Of a stretch of DNA of 64,000 bases, positions 1 through 11,689 are shown piece by piece. Under the pieces are notes generated by a model that was not told where the DNA came from, made no database searches, and saw only the letters and a list, made by a program, of their open reading frames with translations. The first letter of the stretch is position 1. Each line of letters starts with the position of its first letter. The stretch comes from Tetrapyrgos nigripes. Lineage: Eukaryota > Basidiomycota > Agaricomycetes > Agaricales > Campanellaceae. Made by a program: the position numbers and the translations under genes. The stretch covers positions 62,001-126,000 of the forward strand of contig JAACJM010000112.1 of NCBI GenBank assembly GCA_013368315.1, read 5' to 3'.

Positions 1-1082
1 AAGGCTATCAAACTTGCAATACGCGCTTCCACGTTCTTGTCGATAATTTTTGATCGGTCTTGTCCAAATTCTCGGAGTCCTGGAAGTCCCTAAGACAAAA
101 CGACCCGGTTTAAAAGACATGGGTGCCAAACAGACGAGTACTCACGATAGGAATCTTTGTTTTTCCTGACCACGAAGTAAACGCTCAAAAGACCTCGTCA
201 TGTACCACGAATCCACGACCAGGGCAACTATTCGCGTATTTGATGAGTCTACTAGACGTCCTCCTGTCATAGAAGACACCAACTCGACCAATTTTCAACC
301 AAAAAGCTTTTGCATAATACTGAGAACATATTAGAAATTTTTCAGACCGTTTATCCAACAACTCACCGCCAGACTCCGCGTCCCAGCGTGCCTTCAATCC
401 TTGCCCGTCTACCCCAAGCTTATTTTGAGCCAATCCTTCATTTGTATACGACATACAGTTCAGAATTGGACATATCAGTCGCTCTAAGCGGGCTGTAGAG
501 AACTACTCCGAGTCGGCACAGGAAAGAGGCCGCAGTCATCAATGTCGTTGGAACTCAGGTTGACCGTTACATCAAGAGTCGGACAGGTCGGGTCTTGATG
601 AGATTCCGCAGTTCAATTCCGGCGCCTTGAGAAGGAACTGCATGCTGCTAGCGATGGTCGGGCTGAAAGGAAGAGATGTCGATCGACATCGTTGAGCCAG
701 AGTTGGTTGAGGGTACATAGACCACACACGTGATATGATGGACTCGGACCTTTCTTTCCAATTCTTATCGGATTGCCGTCCGAAGAAAAGCTTCTAGATT
801 TCTTCTAGTGTCTACAGCTACATCATGTACTACATGAAGTCAAAGACGATCAGTCAATAACCGCTAACAAGCTGTACAGAGTAAATATGTACTCGACGCG
901 TCCCAGACGTATCCTATCGCCCAAAAAGCCAAAAGCCAAGATGAAACACGAAAGCAAGATGAAAGGAGAGAAAATGAGAGAGAGCGTAAAGGAATGATAT
1001 ACCGGATAGGCAGTGTAGCTGTAGATCATGAAGAATGTAGGATACTACCTAACAAGACTCGTGAGGAAGGAATGAGGGAACA
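1..1082. other. Left-edge region without a supported gene
   Basis: I see only short unsupported reading frames on both strands, with no recognisable motif, signal peptide or consistent splice pattern. The stretch from about 950 to 1080 is purine rich and lies just downstream of the AA9 stop codon, so it probably holds that gene's 3' untranslated region. Confidence 0.5.
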
Positions 1083-2670
1083 CTAATATTCCAACCTCCT
1101 CTTCATATGAGTCTGCCTATGTCTACCCATAGCAGCCAGTGACCTCTTCGAATCCTGGCCAGCGGGGCTACGTTTCCTGGATTTACACGTCCTGCCAGTA
1201 GTAGCACTCCCGGTGCTAGAAGCAGAGGTTGATGTAGATGTAGAGGAAGACGAGAAGGTTGAAGAAGGGGCCGAAGGAGGCGTGGTACTGACAACTGCTA
1301 CAGTTGCAGCTATCGTCTCCTTGGTGGAGGTACCGGTAGAGGTAGAAGTGGAGGTGAGATGACGAGTATTAGTCTGAGTCGCAACATTCGTATTCGTACT
1401 GGGAGTTTTGGAGGTAGAGACGGTAGCGGTAGTAGAAGACTCAGGCTGAGGGTCAGACCCAGAGTTGCTATCCGAATCATCGTTGTTGGACGAGGATGAC
1501 GACGTAGACGAAGAAGACGACCCAGTCAATCCAGAAACGACATCCCAAACAGCCGGCCCAATATCCTCAAAGACGGTACTGTCGGTGTACACATCGTAAT
1601 TGGCGAGTGACCCATTCGTCTCATAGAGCGATCCAGCGAGAGTACCTTGGGGGAGTTGGTCCTCGCCTCCATCTTGAATGTTGATCTGTATACAAGCGAC
1701 GTAGAGCTGAGGACCACCACCGGAGGATTTGGGAGAGTGGACTGCTGCAAGCTGAGTAGGACAAAAGAATGAGAAAAAGTGAAGATTGAATGAACAAACA
1801 GCTCACCTCATGTCTAACCAAATACTCCCCACTCTGCAATCCCTTCGGAATACTGACAGTCCACGAACTCGAATCTTCTACCAACTTCGCGATACCCCAT
1901 AATCCCTTGCCCTGATCAGCTGTAGGGTAGTACTCTTCAGGTTTCCCTGCCATCGTCTCACGCAGATCATCCGAAATCGACTGAGACGTGTCAAGGCCCC
2001 AAGTCGCAAGTTTGGTCCAACCAGCGTTACCAGCGTCGTCAGCGGTAAAGGAAGAACAGGCTCCGTTGCAGGAGGTTATGTAGTCGGTGACCGATCCCAT
2101 GCTGTAAATAGTATAAGTGATGTGTAGCATGCGTGGAGCGAGAGAGTGGAGACTAGACTCACGCATGCACCCAAGGATTGGTACCATCTGTATCCCCTGT
2201 ACCCGCTTTATTAAGCAGTTCCGACGTGGCGCCCTCCCAATAGATCGTCAAATCAGATCCGGCCGTGATGGAGATAGAAGAAGGAGCGGGATCGGCGGAT
2301 TCGCAAGCCATTTTGCTAGGAAACGAGAGAGGATATTGAGTGACTGAAAATCTGAAGAAATAACCAACAACGTACTTGTTATCAGAAAAATCCCAATAAT
2401 TGAGGTACGCGGGACTGGAGGCTTGATACATCTTGCGAGTGACAGTGGCAGAGTTGACACTGTCGCCATCGTAGTAGATCTGTTTTGGGGGAGGAAGGGA
2501 ATACCAGTGTTTAGTACTGAAGAGGATAGAAACAAGGAAAGTTGGTCACTCACGTTAGGGCCGTCGTTCCATACCCCGTTGGCCACCACTCCCTTGATCT
2601 GACCATGGGCTTTAACTGCAGGAAGCAGAGAAGCTATCAGTCCGAACGCGAGAACTGAGGCGGATAGCAT
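1083..2670 (-). CDS. AA9 lytic polysaccharide monooxygenase, secreted, Ser/Thr-rich tail
   Basis: Five exons fit exactly: 2554..2670, 2376..2479, 2163..2315, 1807..2101 and 1083..1751, giving 445 residues with canonical donors and acceptors. A 21-residue signal peptide ends in AVKA and is followed by HGQIKGVV, so the mature protein starts with the copper-binding histidine. A second histidine lies in NPWVHAMGSV, and the YLVRHELAAVHS and GGGPQLYVAC blocks with the conserved Gln and Tyr are typical of AA9 (GH61). AA9 enzymes cleave cellulose or hemicellulose oxidatively outside the cell. After the catalytic domain comes a tail of about 150 residues rich in Ser and Thr, probably O-glycosylated, ending in a basic segment (RTCKSRKRS) instead of a CBM1 module. 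No GPI-type hydrophobic tail is visible. The start is fixed by the signal peptide. Substrate specificity cannot be read from the sequence. Confidence 0.9.
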
Positions 2671-3858
2671 TGAGACTGGAGCACCGTTGGAGATTTTGAA
2701 CGAGTGCGTTGGTTTAGGAAGGAGGAGACGAAAGGGAGGGGAAAAAAGAAATGGTGAACAAGGGCGTGGCCTGCACCGATTATAAAGGCAGGAAAAAACT
2801 TTAGGCATTAAGGAGCCCTGAGACTGCGCATCCGCCATATCGGAGACCGAGACAGCGAGGCCGACGTTGTTAACCTGGCTTCAACTTGTCGCCCACTGGA
2901 ATTTAAAATTCGGTAAGTTAAACTCCTCAAAAGAAGAAAAAAGCGTACTGGAACGGTCAAACCAGGAAGGACTTTGACGACGGTAACCCGGCAACGGTCT
3001 TGAGAGCCACACATTTTTGGCATGAAGAAAAAGCTTTCTTCAGCTTTCTGAGCTTGTGGAAGGGCGTCGAAAAGCATGGAACCAGGCCCTTAGTATGGGC
3101 TGAGTGTTGGATTGCGATTTGATTAAGATATCCGTGCGAGCACTCGCATGAGTCTGAACGATCATTGCGCAGCTTGGTCAGAGTGAGTTGCCATTGGAAC
3201 AGAGTCGAGGAGTGACAGTCCGCCATCGGGATGGAGCAGCAGTCGTTCTCTGCTGGACTCGGAGGAAAATGAAAAGAGATTCACGTGTACTACAATTGCT
3301 GTATAGGGAAGCTTCTCACGGTACTGTTTCCCGGTTCCTCAAAGCTCTTTCAAGCAACTTTCAAGTCCTCTTGCCTTTATGCTACTACCACCTAAGTATC
3401 TAAGTATTCTGCCCTTCCAGTCCGAGTTCCTCCAATGCTGCATCCCGCTTCAATCTAACTTCGAGTTGATACTTAACTTGACGCTCATTTACTTACTCTT
3501 TGGATCCTTCGACGTCAGACTATAGTGTTCTCAGCACCAATGAGGTACCATTCCGTGAAGTTCTGTTTCCTTTAGGCACCCATGCTGACAAGATATGGAA
3601 ATCACCAGGACCAGATTCGCTGAGATCAAAAGTTGGCAAGATACCAACAAGACATACAGATACCGCGATGCTTGTGACAAGTGACTCGATGAAAATTACA
3701 TCTGGTTTTAGGCATTAGCTACCGCAGTACAGCTGTGAGTAGTGACTATCGACCATCGAAATGTGCCACATGAAAAGTGACCGGTCTACACGCCGGGAAA
3801 TTGGTATCATGAAGTGTCAGATTGGAAGCAACACTAGAAGTATCATGAAATCGCTCAC
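2671..3858. other. Intergenic region between AA9 and GNAT genes
   Basis: No coding region with a recognisable domain is seen. Positions 2671-2800 are the probable AA9 promoter and leader on the minus strand. Short frames near 3190-3400 and 3500-3718 have no supporting motif. Confidence 0.5.
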
Positions 3859-4403
3859 TTATGTCTCGAGAGATGTCTCAGAAGTGCTGAAATCGATTCT
3901 CATACGGAGGTACTCCACGGCTCCCTTGTAAAATCTATCTCCAAAGGGCAAAAGTCCTCGTTTCTCGTACCACTCTGATGTTGCTGTCCTAGCATCACAC
4001 CATACTGTCTGAGCTCCGAGTTCCGTACGTGCGAATTGGAGCGTGTAGTCCAACAATGCGGTCCCTATGCCACGACCTTGATGAGATATTTTGCACGCAA
4101 ATTTGCGGAACCGTGCGGTGGTTGAACCCGTGGCGGAGTCACCAGGCTCGGGTACGGCGGGCACAGGGCCAAGAGCGTCACGGAAGAGCGAAATGACAGC
4201 CACAGGTTCTTCCACATCCTGAAGGAATGCGCCAAAGTGCCACCCGTCCGAGTCTTCAGGTAGTTTGACCTTCTCGAGAGGCATATCCGGCCAAAGGACT
4301 TCGCGCCGTAATGAGAGCGTTTGCTCAACAGGAATTTGCTGTATGACTACAAAGTCTTAAGATACCAATGCACTGGTTCTCTTTTTCACTCACCGCAGGT
4401 CAT
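3859..4403 (-). CDS. GNAT-family N-acetyltransferase
   Basis: The protein is predicted at 165 residues from a 10-nt first exon (4394..4403, ATG ACC TGC G) and a second exon (3859..4346), joined by a 47-bp intron with a GTGAGT donor and a TAG acceptor. The join restores the family N-terminus (VIQQIPVEQTL, LRREVLWP), lost if translation is started at the internal Met at 4284. The motif A signature for acetyl-CoA binding is seen as HQGRGIGTALLDY, followed by the typical YEKRGLLPFGDRFYKG beta-strand region. GNAT enzymes transfer an acetyl group from acetyl-CoA to an amine; the substrate here is unknown. Size is normal for small stand-alone fungal GNATs. The micro-exon is inferred from frame and splice consensus and is the least certain part. 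Confidence 0.8.
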
Positions 4404-6032
4404 CAAAATTCTCAAGCTTGATTTCGGAAAAATACCGATGACCTTCGCTGTTCTGGAGACTTCGGAGCTTGTAGCTCCAATCCACTCGTTATAATGTATT
4501 CTGAAACGAAAGATGAGCGCCAGGGGCACTGCCTGGATGGATCTCAGATGGAACGGAAAGTCCTGGACCGAGCGAGATGAGGTGAAGATGAGAAAGAGAG
4601 AAGTTAACGATAAACCGCGGACTTTTCATGATTCTCAGGATCATGCAGGCGGATCGGCCCGGTGCGTTTCTCCTATCGGTCTCCGAGCCTTTAGGACTTG
4701 ATTCAAGCCTTCGGACTGTGATATGATCAGGTAGAAAAGTACACAACAGCTAAAATCTGTAAGAATATTGAAAGTAGTACAGTAGTAATCCCAGAGAATA
4801 GAAAAAGGTTGAGCTTCCCAAGCAGCCTCTATCTCGAGATCTAATGGTGGTTGAATAGCCGGTAAATGGGTACTTAGGCTAATATGCACTCTATTATAAT
4901 CTGAGAAGAAAGAGAAGATCAATCTTCAACTGAGAAGCGAGATGTGATCTGGGAGAACCTGAGATTGCATGCAGCCACAATGCCCAAAGAACGAAGGGTC
5001 AACAACGCTCAGTCAACTGTTTTGGCTATGAACAGAACCCATCGCATTCCGGTTAAAAGGACGGAGAAGCAGGAATGGTTTCTGATACATAGAAAACAGC
5101 TGGCTTGAGCGTAGCGTTCCACTTCTACTCCTAGAGTATCGAGGCAAGAATGCAACTGAGGGAGTCTAGGGCCAGAGAATAGAGATTCGAAAGAGTCGAG
5201 GAGAGAAAATGTCTGACTGTTGCAGAAAATTCAAGTCGTATTTATACCCTGCTCTACTGACATTACCGAATGGAAATAGATAGTGGTAGGCAGTATTAGC
5301 GAGTCGTGAACGACGCAGCAGCTGTGTTATCGATATCGAGTTCTGCAATGAGGCTATCCATACAAACAAATCAAGTTCTGCAACGAAATTCTTTCTTGTC
5401 GGAGATCTCCACTATAAGACAAACCGGGCGGGGGGTGTAAATAAGTTATCCTAATTCTAGAAGGCTCTACAACTTGATAAATCAGCTCGGAATTTTATCG
5501 ATGCTTGGCGACTGCAGTCGCTGCGACGCTGGCATGACTCAGAAGTTCCGGATGAAAGCTCGCAAGGCTCAAATGAAGGAATTTCACGGAGTTCGAATCG
5601 ACTCGGACAAAACGGCTGCGTGAACGTTGAGACTCCGAGATTCATATCACCATGGCAATTAGCGGGCAGTCAGGTAAACCACCAAATCGAAACGAGCATG
5701 ATAGTCATATTTTTCTTGAGCTCTATTGACCCTATTGCGCGACTTAAGGTATAAGCATATCAGCCACTTTCAGCCACCAAGGACTTCTGGCCACAATCTG
5801 CTTGAAGATTCGAGGATGTGCGACACTGCCTCACCACGCAAACTCAATGCCTGCAATCGATCGAACTCCGAGACAATTACCGGTTTTGAAATGCCCTCGG
5901 GCAGAATGACAACTTTTCTCATCGTGTCGTGTGACGGTACATCAAATTTGGGATGAGCAATGGGGATTCAGGAAATGTGGCTGATCTTCAGAGGCCTGTG
6001 ACCGGATCACCAAAACTTCTACGAAGATGCAC

Positions 6033-6069
<37 letters not shown>

Positions 6070-6232
6070 TATGAATAAAAAAAACTTTAAAAGAAGATGC
6101 CACGTACATATGTACATATTTTTGTACTGCCAGACATTCCTGAGATAAACGTACCATGCAGATTTGTTACTACGTCAGGTAGTCGTCATTTCGGTGTCAA
6201 TAAGATATTGAGATAGCGTGGAAAGTCGGAGT
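4404..6232. other. Intergenic region with a T33 homopolymer
   Basis: About 1.8 kb without a supportable gene. A run of 33 T residues occupies 6034-6066 and is followed by an AT-rich stretch. Short frames at 4641-4922, 5166-5369 and 5726-5956 show no known motif or splice logic. Confidence 0.45.
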
Positions 6233-7903
6233 TTACATGATAATACACGACGTTTCAACGGCGGCCTTCTTCGCTTTTGCATACTCCTGCTTGATCTTCA
6301 CCTCCAGCTCTTTTACCCGTGCATCTGCCAAGCGTTCCGAATCCTCCATCTGTCTTTTCTTCTGGCTGGCTTCCAGCTGCGTAGTAGCCAAAAGGTCCTC
6401 CATCTCTTGTCTGAGTCGATGAGCTTCAGCAGCCTGCTGCTCCGCTATCGCCCTTTCCGCCTTCGCTGTCTCTGTATCCTTCTCGGCTACTTGTTTATCC
6501 TCTTGTATCCTTCGAGTTCTCCTTCTCTCTTCCTCTAGCTCATGCCGTACTGCTTCCTCTGCTTCTTTGTACTCGTCAATCAACCTCTCAGCAAGACTTT
6601 GAGCTTGGTGGGCATCATCCGCTTCTTTCTTCATCGTGACCATTACCTCGCCCAATCTCGTCATCTCTCGCTTGGTATCCTCCAGCTCTGATCTTGCCTC
6701 GGTGTTTGCAAGACATGTCTTCGCTAGTTCGTCCTTGCACTCCTGCAGTTGGCGTTCCGTCCTGTCCCTCGACTTTCGTTCTTCGTCTGCTTGGAGGATC
6801 GCTGCTGCCTGAGTCTCCAGAGCTTGAGAAAGCTCAGACAACTTCTCCTTTGCGATAGACTCCGCAACTCGCCGCGCCTCTTCAGCCCGCACCCTTCCGG
6901 CGTCGGATTCAAGTGCTTTCGACGTCATATCCAGCTCCTTCAATCGTGCCTCCTCTAATAGTCTATCTGCTTCCTCGGCTCGGGAGAAAGCACCCGCAGC
7001 AGCTTCGTGTTCCTTCTTGGCATGGAGATAAGCGGCTTCGAGGGCCGCCTTTGCCTCAAGAACCAGCCGGCGCTCGTCGTCCGCTCGTTTCTCGGCGTTC
7101 TCCTTATCGATAGTAGTCCTCTCTAAGGTGAGTTCCAGATCATCGATCCTCGCCCGATTGGCCTTCAAAATCTCCTCCAGTTTCCTATCCTCCTCAAGCA
7201 GCTCTTTTGCACTCTCTGTCAAATCTTTCACTTCATCCTGTAGCCGTCTTATCTCGCTTTCCGCTTTCTCCCGTTCCGACTCGGAATCTCCCAAAGCCTT
7301 CTCCAGACCTCCAACCTTTTCGTCCTTCTCCTTCATGATGATGTCCAACTTCTGGTCTTCCTCAATCAATACCTTCGCGCTCTCCGTCAACTCGTTCACT
7401 TCTACCTTTAGCCTATCCACCTCAGCTTCTGCTGCTCGCAAAGCATCCTTCGTCGCTTGCGCGGCAACACGTTCCTCCCTCAAGCTTTTCGCGTGTTCCT
7501 CGATCAACCTTCCATTCTCTTTCCACACCTCCTCCAGGCGTTTCTGAGTATCCTGCAAGTCGTGCTTCAAAGCTTCCAGAGCTTGATTATGACTTTCCGC
7601 CTCCCTATACTTCTCCTCGTCACTCGTCTCCCTTAATCTCTTTTCTCTCTCCAGTTGCTGCTCTGCCTCGTTCCGTGCATGCTCGTGTTGCTTTCTGGCG
7701 GCTTCCTCCTGACGTAATCGATTCTGGAGCTCGCCACGTTCCGAACGCATTTCCTCGATAAGGCTAGTAGTACTACCTTGCGGGGTGGTGGGAGTCGTAG
7801 AAGTCGTAGAGTGAATATCTGGCGAGGATAGTCTGCCTGCCATCAGTTTCCAAGCGGCAGAGCGAAAGTTGTAGCCTCCTCCGTATCCGTTAGTAGATGC
7901 CAT
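6233..7903 (-). CDS. Long coiled-coil protein with C-terminal CaaX box
   Basis: A single-exon frame of 556 residues begins MASTNGYGGGYNF at 7903. Residues 1-45 are Gly/Ser/Thr rich and probably disordered. From about residue 48 to 545 the chain is almost continuous charged heptad sequence (Glu, Lys, Arg, Ala, Leu) with very few prolines, as expected for a long parallel coiled coil. The block containing VDRLKVEVNELTESAKVLIE is repeated as IRRLQDEVKDLTESAKELLE, about 48 residues later, so the rod includes an internal duplication. The last four residues are CIIM, a textbook CaaX box ending in Met, which in fungi is usually farnesylated, then trimmed and methylated. The inference is a membrane-tethered rod. 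I do not recognise an orthologue. Long single-exon coding and balanced codon use support a real gene. Confidence 0.8.
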   Translation of the reverse strand: MASTNGYGGGYNFRSAAWKLMAGRLSSPDIHSTTSTTPTTPQGSTTSLIEEMRSERGELQNRLRQEEAARKQHEHARNEAEQQLEREKRLRETSDEEKYREAESHNQALEALKHDLQDTQKRLEEVWKENGRLIEEHAKSLREERVAAQATKDALRAAEAEVDRLKVEVNELTESAKVLIEEDQKLDIIMKEKDEKVGGLEKALGDSESEREKAESEIRRLQDEVKDLTESAKELLEEDRKLEEILKANRARIDDLELTLERTTIDKENAEKRADDERRLVLEAKAALEAAYLHAKKEHEAAAGAFSRAEEADRLLEEARLKELDMTSKALESDAGRVRAEEARRVAESIAKEKLSELSQALETQAAAILQADEERKSRDRTERQLQECKDELAKTCLANTEARSELEDTKREMTRLGEVMVTMKKEADDAHQAQSLAERLIDEYKEAEEAVRHELEEERRRTRRIQEDKQVAEKDTETAKAERAIAEQQAAEAHRLRQEMEDLLATTQLEASQKKRQMEDSERLADARVKELEVKIKQEYAKAKKAAVETSCIIM

Positions 7904-8600
7904 CGTCGTAGCAATAGGGGATTGTAGTTTGAGATGTCAAGTAGGTTGGGAGTAGCGTTCTCGGACAGTGATAGGTGGGCTGAGGGACGAAATGAGGGCA
8001 AAAATATGACCAAGATGTGGGGAAGTATACAAGGAAGGATAGGTAGATGCTAGGTCGCGCGTCGAAGCTGGGCGGTTGTTTCTCGGTGAGTTGATTCAAA
8101 TATTTATAAGTCAGTTCGTCGATCACTAAGTCCTCTTAATTTCAGCGCACATTGGATGAAGTAACTGTAGGGCATGACTATAACATGCTCGAGCTGCGAT
8201 AAAACAACGCGATTGCATAGAAGTTCGGTTCAGAACCTGCGGGTACAGAGTGTTCTGCTACTTCCAGCACCAGTCCCTCATGCAAAGACCACTTGTCAAC
8301 GTTGGTGATTACTGAATTAAATGTTAAGAAGTTGCCGAAATTAATTACCAAGTTGATGGCGAAGGCAGAAAGCAAGTTGAGCCAGGCCATAACATGCAGT
8401 AGTTGGTCAAATATCACGTCGAAGAGAACCCGTAACTCGTGCTTCAGCTATTTGATAAGGCATACAAAACGATTGTTTCAGAGATAATGATTTGATCGTT
8501 ACGTTAAGTACATAGCCTCTATAGTGTCCCAGAATCATTTCCGTCCAGGAAAGATACCCGGCGCAGGTATAGCCTGAACTGCTTCCATTTGCGGGAAGAC
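7904..8600. other. Promoter side of the coiled-coil gene and unassigned sequence
   Basis: The segment 7904-8130 is the upstream region of the coiled-coil gene on the minus strand. The rest has no recognisable coding content; by position it could hold the decayed 3' part of the membrane-protein paralogue that follows, but I see no RPFD or PPxY remnants in it. Confidence 0.4.
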
Positions 8601-8602
8601 TC

Positions 8603-9003
8603 TCAAGTTCTTCGTGCATTGCGACGATGTCTGAATACCAGAAGAAAGACTGCAGCGGCGACGACGACGACACCTACAACTGTAAACGTTCCAATGACAG
8701 CTGCTTTGTTTGAGAAAAATCCTCTGGCAGACCTGTGAAGAAAAATTCTGCTGATCAAAGTGGAAGCAAACCTACGAGTTTTGTTCTGATAGTTCGGTAC
8801 CAACTGTGAGCACATGCGTAGTAGTGGCTGGTCTCGTAAAGAAAATTTGTATTGTTGCTGCTTCGAATCCCTCGAATTGTACAGAGAGTAAACAACTTCC
8901 TGATCCAGAGGGGTCATTCAAGTAGCTGTACTGGCCACTCGTCGAGAAATTCGGACAGAAAGTCAGCTTCGACCTTCATGCCGTCGGTAAATTTCATATG
9001 AAA
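8603..9003 (-). pseudogene. Frameshifted, truncated paralogue of the PPxY membrane-protein family
   Basis: Two exons are recognisable by comparison with the intact copies elsewhere in the window. The ectodomain exon (about 9003 to 8777) opens with a GACTAG acceptor and codes for LVVASAAGF, the same start as the other family members. It then reads out of frame near 8975 and resumes as NDPSGSGSC and TRPATTTHVLTV, matching the GGSGRC and GPALTTFVLAI blocks of the paralogues, and ends at a GTAGGT donor. The membrane exon codes for GFFSNKAAVIGTF and a hydrophobic helix followed by FRHRRNARRT and a stop. All cytoplasmic repeats, the coiled coil and the PPxY motif are missing. The 5' exons were not found with confidence; sequence at 9040-9110 may be a relic of one. 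It could instead be a shortened functional gene, but the frameshift argues against this. Confidence 0.65.
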
Positions 9004-9009
9004 TCCAGC

Positions 9010-11499
9010 TGCAGAGGCAACAACCAACCCTAGTCAATACATCAGTCTTGCTGAAAGAATGAAGGAAATACCAGAAAAAATGCCTGCGGCAGTGGTTTCT
9101 ACTTTTTCTTGACCTTGTAATTATCAGCGTCGAGACCTATATTCACGTACGTACACGCATACATAGATATAGTACACTACGACTATGAATAAAGAAGTAT
9201 CTAGACTCACCTAACTTCCTGCCTCAAACTCCAAGGACAGCGACCATAGGCGAATATAGATACGTCCGCTCTGTAAGTAATAATCTCGGGTGAGATAGAT
9301 CAACAAAGGATTCAAGGAAACACTCACAAAGCGATGACGGGTAGCAGAGAACTGTTTGATACACAAGGAGGGACTTGTAAGACTTGAGAAGACACGGAAC
9401 CAAGCAAAAGAACGGCCCACCGCAAACTGAAGATACCAAGTCCAGCGCATTTGAAAGAGCTTAGCTGAAAATATGGCAAAAGAGAACGAAAAATTCACGT
9501 TAAGAGGTGTGTAGAAGCACACTCAGAAGACATATTCCGGCCTTTGCACGTCGGCGGTGGGAAGGTTTTACCCAGCGCCAATTGCAAGGTCAGAAGACAG
9601 GCAAAACAAAATGCAAGGGTCTATAAACGCACCTCCTCTATGATACACATAAAGACTCAACAGGACCATTGCTTGCTCTTGACTTAATTCTAGGGCTCAG
9701 CGTGGAGGCGTGGATAGTGCTGGAGGGTGGGCATATGTGTCATGTTAGCAAGAGGATGTGGCTTACAAGGGTCGAAAATCACTCACCACGACGTCGAGGA
9801 CTTGACACAAAAACTCTTCCAAGTTCCGGATAAAAACCTGACATGATTGAGCGAAGCAGCCTGGAGATGATATATTAATCACGAGGGTAGACGCACCCAG
9901 TTAAGCCCCATACTCCTTCTGCGCCTTCCGTAGCTTGTCTGAACCTCTTCTATTCGGTATGGGCGACGTCTGCACCAGGATTGAGACATGGGAGACTGCC
10001 TCCATACCAAACGTTGGCAGTAGTTGGACATGTGATTGTGCACTAGGTCATTTTGAGGGTTTGTTTCCGATATAGACGAGGGCGAGTACGCGTTTTGGGG
10101 GTAAAGCGTTGTGTGTAATGTTGGTGGTAGAGATGGAGGCAGGAATGGGCTAAAGTCAGCGCGTTTCTCAATAGCGAGACAATAATAGACTTGGACGCAC
10201 CCTGTACATGAAAACACCCAGCAATTCCAATAAGCTGAGAATGAAAGAGAGCAATGAAAGAGACGGGTCGGCTGAGGAGGAAGCAGAACGAGAAAAGGAT
10301 GAAGGAAGACGCGCTCGGACTGAAGGGCAACTGAAGGGCGGGAACTGGACGAGTTGTTGACTTGGAAGAGCGATGGTCTGAGAGTCACGTCGGGAGTGGA
10401 ATGAGGGGACCGAGGGTCCGGACATGGTGGTGGTACGAGTTGGAAGAACGAAATCGACGTACGGAGTTTGAAACCACTTCATGGCTACGTCATCAGTAAC
10501 GACCACTCTCCTAACCACGACGGTATTTCCGTACATTTCTCTCGATTATCTCCCTTTCATGATGCCATGAATAGGTAGCTCAATACGCATACCTAGAACT
10601 CCAAACAACTCCACCGTCTCCACGCACCACTTCTGAGCATGTCCCGCCTCGACTTCGAATAGTAGTGGATTGGGTATTTGGGTGGAAAGAGGGAGGATGG
10701 AAGGGACGAGCAGAAGGGTGATAGGGTTAGATTTGTGGGGGTCCGTTGGTGAGTTTCTTTCCCAGCTTATGTTCTCCTTAGAGTCTTTTTTCTACTCCTG
10801 AGTCCTTTTTAGTCTCTCGGAGCCAGACCCCTACGTTGAAAGTGTTGAGTAGGGGTCTGTTAGCAACTTGTAAGGGCGTGCAACGCCAGACCCTGCTTAT
10901 GTAAAATTAGTCATGTTCTGAGCGACACGACTTACAACCCAAGAGCCTTTGGACTCGTTTACCCCAGAAAACACACCCAAACGCGTATAATGGCAAACAA
11001 ACATCCAAGTAGAAGTCAAAATTGTGAAACCTCGTAGAAACATAGTGAACTGAGCAGGTCAAGTTGATCCATTACTTGTCTATTACTAATAGCCGGTTAA
11101 CCGGCAAATTGACGCGGCCTACTACAGGACCACACTGCGGCGATAGGTTTTACCCCAGGTCCGGTTTTTTTTTTTTTTTCAACTCGGATCCCAAGCTGCT
11201 ATAGACTCTACGCAATTAGGAATAAAACTAGCGTTCCTGCAGGGCTTTACGAGCTATAAGTAAAAAGATATATCTTAAACTCCGACAATTTTACATAATC
11301 AGGCCTGACGTTGGACAAGGGTCGCGTTTACTCTCAGACTAAGTCCTTTTCCAATTCTTCAACGCTGTCTTTCATTATTTCCCTTTTCCGAGTCTTCTCT
11401 TTCCTTCTCTGTTTCATTCTCTAACTTTGTTTACTGCATACGAATACGACTTTGTCCGATGTCTGTCACCTTTACCGAGGCACCCTCTCCCATTCGAGT
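9010..11499. other. Mostly unassigned region, possible unknown gene on the minus strand
   Basis: Minus-strand frames between about 10760 and 9880 show gene-like features: a segment reading HAQKWCVETVELFGVL ending at a GTATGC donor, and a frame from 10536 ending in a hydrophobic stretch (LSFILSLLELLGVFMY). I could not assemble a convincing model or recognise a family. A 10-bp inverted repeat, AGACCCCTAC and its complement, at 10825-10834 and 10849-10858 could form a small hairpin. A T tract lies near 11167-11180. The rest shows nothing I can support. Confidence 0.3.
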
Positions 11500-11683
11500 C
11501 TCGACATCCACCACAACCGCCTGGACCTTCTATCAAGCCAAAGAAATCCCAATAGAGCCAGTGTAAATATGAATTCATCTAGGAAAATACAAGAGAACGC
11601 GATTACCGAACAATACAACAATCGATATTAGCGTATATGGGAAAAGATCTCGAGCAAAAAAAACTGGTTGAGCGTTGGCTCAT
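11500..11683 (-). pseudogene. 5' exon relic of the PPxY membrane-protein family
   Basis: The minus strand from 11683 reads ATGAGCCAACGCTCAACC, nearly identical to the signal-peptide exon of the copy at 28873. A run of eight T residues (the intact copy has fewer) shifts the frame, so the signal peptide is lost and a stop follows. A GTAATC splice donor is retained at 11606, and the following intron still aligns with those of the intact copies down to a GATAG acceptor near 11536. Similarity to exon 2 fades by about 11500, and no ectodomain, membrane or tail exons follow. The upstream sequence is conserved too (separate entry). It may be the displaced 5' end of the broken paralogue at 8.6-9.0 kb, which lies further along the same strand. 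Confidence 0.7.
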
Positions 11684-11689
11684 CTTTCT

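Noticed and set aside
7128..7547. Ser/Phe-rich 139-codon plus-strand frame
   Set aside because: Shadow of the coiled-coil gene on the opposite strand.
10825..10858. Small hairpin as transcription terminator
   Set aside because: Hairpin terminators of this kind are bacterial; in a fungal intergenic region it has no clear role.
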